Assembly: GCA_018399865.1 (NCBI GenBank)
Contig: JAGYNL010000258.1
Span: forward strand, 1-14,815
Direction of reading: 5' to 3'
Length of the DNA stretch: 14,815 nucleotides
Source of the DNA: Candidatus Bipolaricaulota bacterium
GTDB taxonomy: Bacteria; Bipolaricaulota; Bipolaricaulia; UBA7950; UBA9294
The notes beneath the pieces are model-generated. The model was not told the DNA's origin. It made no database searches and saw nothing but the letters and a program-made list of their open reading frames with translations. The translations under genes were made by a program, and so were the position numbers. Within the stretch, counting starts at the first letter, position 1. The number at the start of each line of letters is the position of its first letter. Below, piece after piece: positions 14,186-14,815 of the stretch.

Positions 14186-14815
14186 GTGACAATAGAATCG
14201 AAACTCATAACCTTTGGTGAGACAATGATTCGGCTATCGCCCCCAGGCTGTGCAAGGCTAGAACAAACAAATTCACTGGATGTCAATGTGGGTGGATCGG
14301 AACTTAACGTAGCAGTGGCCGCGCAGAGGTTAGGCCTACAAGCAAGTTATCTAACTAGGCTTACACGTAACCCCCTGGGTCGCATGGCAGAGAACAAAGC
14401 TCGCGAACACGGCGTTGATACGTCCTATATCGCCTGGACAGATGATGACCGAGTAGGGTTGTATTTTGTTGAGTTTGGAGCATCGCCAAGGGCTAACTCT
14501 GTTATATACGATCGCAGTAATTCAGCCATTGCTAAGATCAGCAAGGATGACATCAATTGGCAAGAGGCGCTAAAAGATGCCAAGATCCTTCACACTTCAG
14601 GAATAACCCCTGCGCTGTCTGATTCCGCCACACGAGCAACAATTCAGGCAGTGGGTACAGCTAAGAAGATGGGGGTTAAGGTGTCAATTGACCTCAATTA
14701 CCGAGCGCGATTGTGGCCACAGGTGAGAGCGCGTGCGGTAATGACTGAACTTGTCGATCAATCAGACATTCTTATAACTACTGAGGAGGACACAAAGCGC
14801 GTCTTCGGCATAGAA
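14186..14815 (+). CDS. kdgK: 2-keto-3-deoxygluconate kinase, PfkB/ribokinase family (3' truncated by window)
   Basis: The frame is open from GTG 14186 to the window end, giving 210 codons of an expected 310-340. The N-terminal motif 'LITFGETMIRLSPPG' is followed by GGSELNVAVAAQRLG (36-50), 'GVDTSYIAW', 'RVGLYFVEFGASPRANSVIY' then DRSNSA (89-114), 'TSGITPALS' and 'IDLNYRARLW' (168-177). The last two segments are characteristic of KDG kinases rather than ribokinases or fructokinases. The C-terminal GAGD motif with the catalytic Asp lies beyond the window. The enzyme phosphorylates KDG to KDPG in the cytosol, feeding the aldolase encoded upstream. GGAGG at 14171-14175, overlapping the end of the aminotransferase gene, precedes the GTG by ten bases; the later ATG lies inside the conserved GETM motif and is too late. 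Confidence 0.92.
   Translation, partial: MTIESKLITFGETMIRLSPPGCARLEQTNSLDVNVGGSELNVAVAAQRLGLQASYLTRLTRNPLGRMAENKAREHGVDTSYIAWTDDDRVGLYFVEFGASPRANSVIYDRSNSAIAKISKDDINWQEALKDAKILHTSGITPALSDSATRATIQAVGTAKKMGVKVSIDLNYRARLWPQVRARAVMTELVDQSDILITTEEDTKRVFGIE

Noticed and set aside
1..14815. Many open frames on the minus strand (60-170 codons)
   Set aside because: They lie opposite well-supported + strand genes, have no recognisable family sequence and no good RBS; they are shadows.

Overview
The window is one co-directional (+ strand) catabolic cluster of about 14.8 kb, cut at both ends. Strong AGGAGG-type ribosome binding sites, tight gene packing, a tungstopterin/ferredoxin aldehyde oxidoreductase and a binding-protein ABC sugar importer suggest an anaerobic bacterium. 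A Bacillota (Clostridia-like) or Synergistota/Thermotogota-type fermenter seems most likely. No rRNA or other phylogenetic marker is present, so this is only an inference. I saw no mobile element, CRISPR array, tRNA or rRNA.

Layout: 1-675 is an IclR-family regulator missing its N-terminus. 743-5036 is a complete carbohydrate ABC importer: binding protein, two permeases and a MalK-like ATPase, with a GC-rich hairpin after the binding protein. 5052-6050 is a Gfo/Idh/MocA oxidoreductase. 6101-7990 is an aldehyde:ferredoxin oxidoreductase (AOR). 8043-9242 is an M20 metallopeptidase/deacylase. 9396-10088 is an Asp/Glu-racemase-family protein. 10204-10665 is a RidA-family protein. 10666-11102 has no recognisable gene. 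11103-12271 is a clearly broken uroporphyrinogen-decarboxylase (URO-D/MtaA)-family gene with two frame changes plus a 14-bp tandem duplication and several in-frame stops. 12414-14815 is a tightly coupled set: KDPG/KHG aldolase, class V aminotransferase, and 2-keto-3-deoxygluconate (KDG) kinase cut by the window end.

How they may work together (inference): a sugar-like or sugar-acid-like compound, possibly N-acylated or amino-acid-linked, is imported by the ABC system under IclR control. It would be deacylated by the M20 enzyme, oxidised by the MocA-type dehydrogenase and/or AOR, and its amino group handled by the aminotransferase, with RidA removing reactive enamine/imine by-products. The carbon would leave through KDG kinase and KDPG aldolase as pyruvate and glyceraldehyde-3-phosphate. 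No dehydratase or other KDG-forming enzyme is visible, so the pathway is incomplete here. The combination of AOR, M20 enzyme, racemase-like protein and RidA with KDG kinase/aldolase does not match any pathway I can name and is the best candidate for an undescribed system.
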